NCBI GenBank assembly: GCA_036311245.1
Contig: JAXJQH010000027.1
Coordinates: 1-5,793 of the forward strand
Direction: 5' to 3'
Length of the DNA stretch: 5,793 nt
Origin: SIG578 sp036311245
GTDB lineage: Bacteria; Bacillota; Clostridia; Oscillospirales; Ruminococcaceae
This document shows, piece by piece, positions 4,811 through 5,793 of this stretch (the stretch's first letter is position 1; each line of letters opens with the position of its first letter). Below the pieces are notes generated by a model. The model was not told where the DNA came from, did not search any database, and saw nothing but the letters and a program-made list of their open reading frames with translations. The position numbers and the translations under genes are program-made.

Positions 4811-4831
4811 GCAAAAAATAGGATTTTTTGC
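4811..4831. promoter_or_regulatory. Inverted repeat just upstream of the gdhA promoter
   Basis: GCAAAAAAT (4811-4819) and ATTTTTTGC (4823-4831) form a perfect 9-bp inverted repeat around AGG. It ends 11 bases before the -35 hexamer. It could be a regulator binding site, or an A/T-rich UP element that happens to be symmetric. There is no gene nearby for it to terminate. Confidence 0.45.
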
Positions 4832-4842
4832 TTTCAATTCTA

Positions 4843-4871
4843 TTGACATCTAAAAGCTGATATACTAAAAT
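4843..4871 (+). promoter_or_regulatory. Sigma-A promoter of gdhA
   Basis: TTGACA (4843-4848) and TAAAAT (4866-4871) have a 17-base spacer. Transcription should start near 4878, giving a leader of about 40 bases. Confidence 0.87.
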
Positions 4872-4916
4872 TAAAGTGTATTTTTATTTTATTTCTCTAT
4901 GAGAGGATGAGTCAAA

Positions 4917-5793
4917 ATGAATCAGTATATCAGCGAAGTTTTAGAGGCGGTTCGCAAGAAAAATGCGAGCGAGCCCGAGTTCGTGCAGACCGTTGAAGAG
5001 GTTTTTAAGTCCATTGAGCCTGTTGTCGAGAAGCATCCCGAATACAAAAAGGCCGCGCTTTTAGAGCGTATGGTTGAGCCTGAGAGAATGATTTCTTTCA
5101 GAGTTGCCTGGACTGACGATCAGGGTCAGGCTCGCGTAAACCGCGGCTACCGCGTACAGTTTAACGGTGCTATCGGCCCCTACAAGGGCGGACTGCGTTT
5201 CCACCCCAGTGTTTACTCGGGTATCGTAAAGTTCCTCGGCTTTGAGCAGACCTTCAAGAACAGCCTTACCAGCCTGCCCATCGGCGGCGCTAAGGGCGGC
5301 GCAGACTTTGATCCTAATGGCAAGTCCGACGATGAGATTATGCGTTTCTGTCAGGCATATATGAGCGAGCTTTATCGCCACATCGGCCCTGATATTGACG
5401 TTCCCGCAGGCGACATCGGCGTTAGCGGCAAAGAGGTTGGCTATCTCTACGGTCAGTACAGAAGACTTAAGGGCGCATTTGAGAACGGCGTATTCACCGG
5501 TAAGGGTCTTTCCTACGGCGGATCCCTCATTCGTCCTGAAGCTACCGGTTACGGTGCTGTTTACTATGCACAGCAGGTTCTCGCTCACTTCGGCGAGGAC
5601 ATTAAGGGCAAGACCATTGCTATCTCCGGCTTCGGTAACGTTGCTTGGGGTGTTGCTAAGAAGGCTGCACAGCTCGGCGCAAAGGTTGTTGCTATGTCCG
5701 GTCCTGACGGATACGTTTACGATCCCGATGGTATTTCCACCGACGAAAAGATCGCTTACATGCTCGAGATGAGAGCAAGCGGCCGCAACAAGT
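4917..5793 (+). CDS. gdhA: Hexameric glutamate dehydrogenase, 3' end cut by the window
   Basis: The enzyme interconverts glutamate with 2-oxoglutarate and ammonia in the cytoplasm. The 292 visible codons represent about two thirds of a protein of about 445 residues. The dimerisation and substrate domain shows GPYKGGLRFHP (K90), K114, PIGGAKGG with catalytic K126, and DVPAGDIGV with D166. These align one residue beyond K89, K113, K125 and D165 of the Clostridium symbiosum enzyme. LSYGGSLIRPEATGYG leads into the Rossmann domain with GFGNVAWG (238-245) and SGPDGY (261-266). F239, P263 and D264 match positions linked to NAD use in the C. symbiosum enzyme, so NAD rather than NADP is plausible. The ATG at 4917 follows AGAGGATG; the ribosome site is moderate. 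The frame runs open to the last base. The gene has its own promoter. Confidence 0.97.
   Translation, partial: MNQYISEVLEAVRKKNASEPEFVQTVEEVFKSIEPVVEKHPEYKKAALLERMVEPERMISFRVAWTDDQGQARVNRGYRVQFNGAIGPYKGGLRFHPSVYSGIVKFLGFEQTFKNSLTSLPIGGAKGGADFDPNGKSDDEIMRFCQAYMSELYRHIGPDIDVPAGDIGVSGKEVGYLYGQYRRLKGAFENGVFTGKGLSYGGSLIRPEATGYGAVYYAQQVLAHFGEDIKGKTIAISGFGNVAWGVAKKAAQLGAKVVAMSGPDGYVYDPDGISTDEKIAYMLEMRASGRNK

Noticed and set aside
5061..5588. 175-codon open frame on the minus strand inside gdhA
   Set aside because: It is antisense to an unmistakable glutamate dehydrogenase with intact motifs; it has no ribosome site and its translation is low-complexity in character. It is a shadow of codon bias.

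Overview
The window looks like a piece of a chromosome from a Firmicute of the class Clostridia, probably a gut member of the Oscillospiraceae/Lachnospiraceae type. This is inferred from the strong AGGAGG-type ribosome sites, consensus sigma-A promoters, the rplM-rpsI pair, a DUF6809-like gene and a glutamate dehydrogenase that closely resembles the Clostridium symbiosum enzyme. No taxonomic search could be run. GC content is moderate. Most of the region is housekeeping sequence, with one small accessory module and one patch of repeats.

Layout: (1) the 3' part of a thioredoxin gene (+), converging on (2) a divergent LytR-CpsA-Psr (LCP)-like membrane-anchored protein (-); the two share a bidirectional terminator hairpin. 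(3) A TcdA/CsdL-type tRNA dehydratase (+) is divergent from the LCP-like gene and converges on (4) a TtcA-family tRNA thiolase (-), with a perfect 14-bp bidirectional terminator between them. (5) The rplM-rpsI operon (+) is read from a consensus promoter through a structured leader and ends at a hairpin that also serves (6) a DUF6809-like small protein (-). (7) A 72-residue XRE repressor (+) is divergent from it. (8) About 380 bases without a gene follow, holding repeat-element fragments, a weak terminator and the gdhA promoter. (9) The 5' two thirds of a hexameric glutamate dehydrogenase gene runs off the window end.

Functionally, TcdA and TtcA both belong to families that modify the tRNA anticodon loop, and rplM-rpsI make ribosomal proteins, so the middle of the window is devoted to translation. 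Thioredoxin and glutamate dehydrogenase serve redox and nitrogen metabolism. The LCP-like protein belongs to a cell-wall family but has lost recognisable catalytic motifs.

The best candidate for something new is the DUF6809/XRE pair. The intergenic region holds two 16-bp sites that are exact reverse complements of each other. One fills the spacer between a TTGACA -35 and a TAAAAT -10 of the DUF6809 promoter, and the other lies just past the predicted start of transcription. This predicts a tightly repressed small protein of unknown function.
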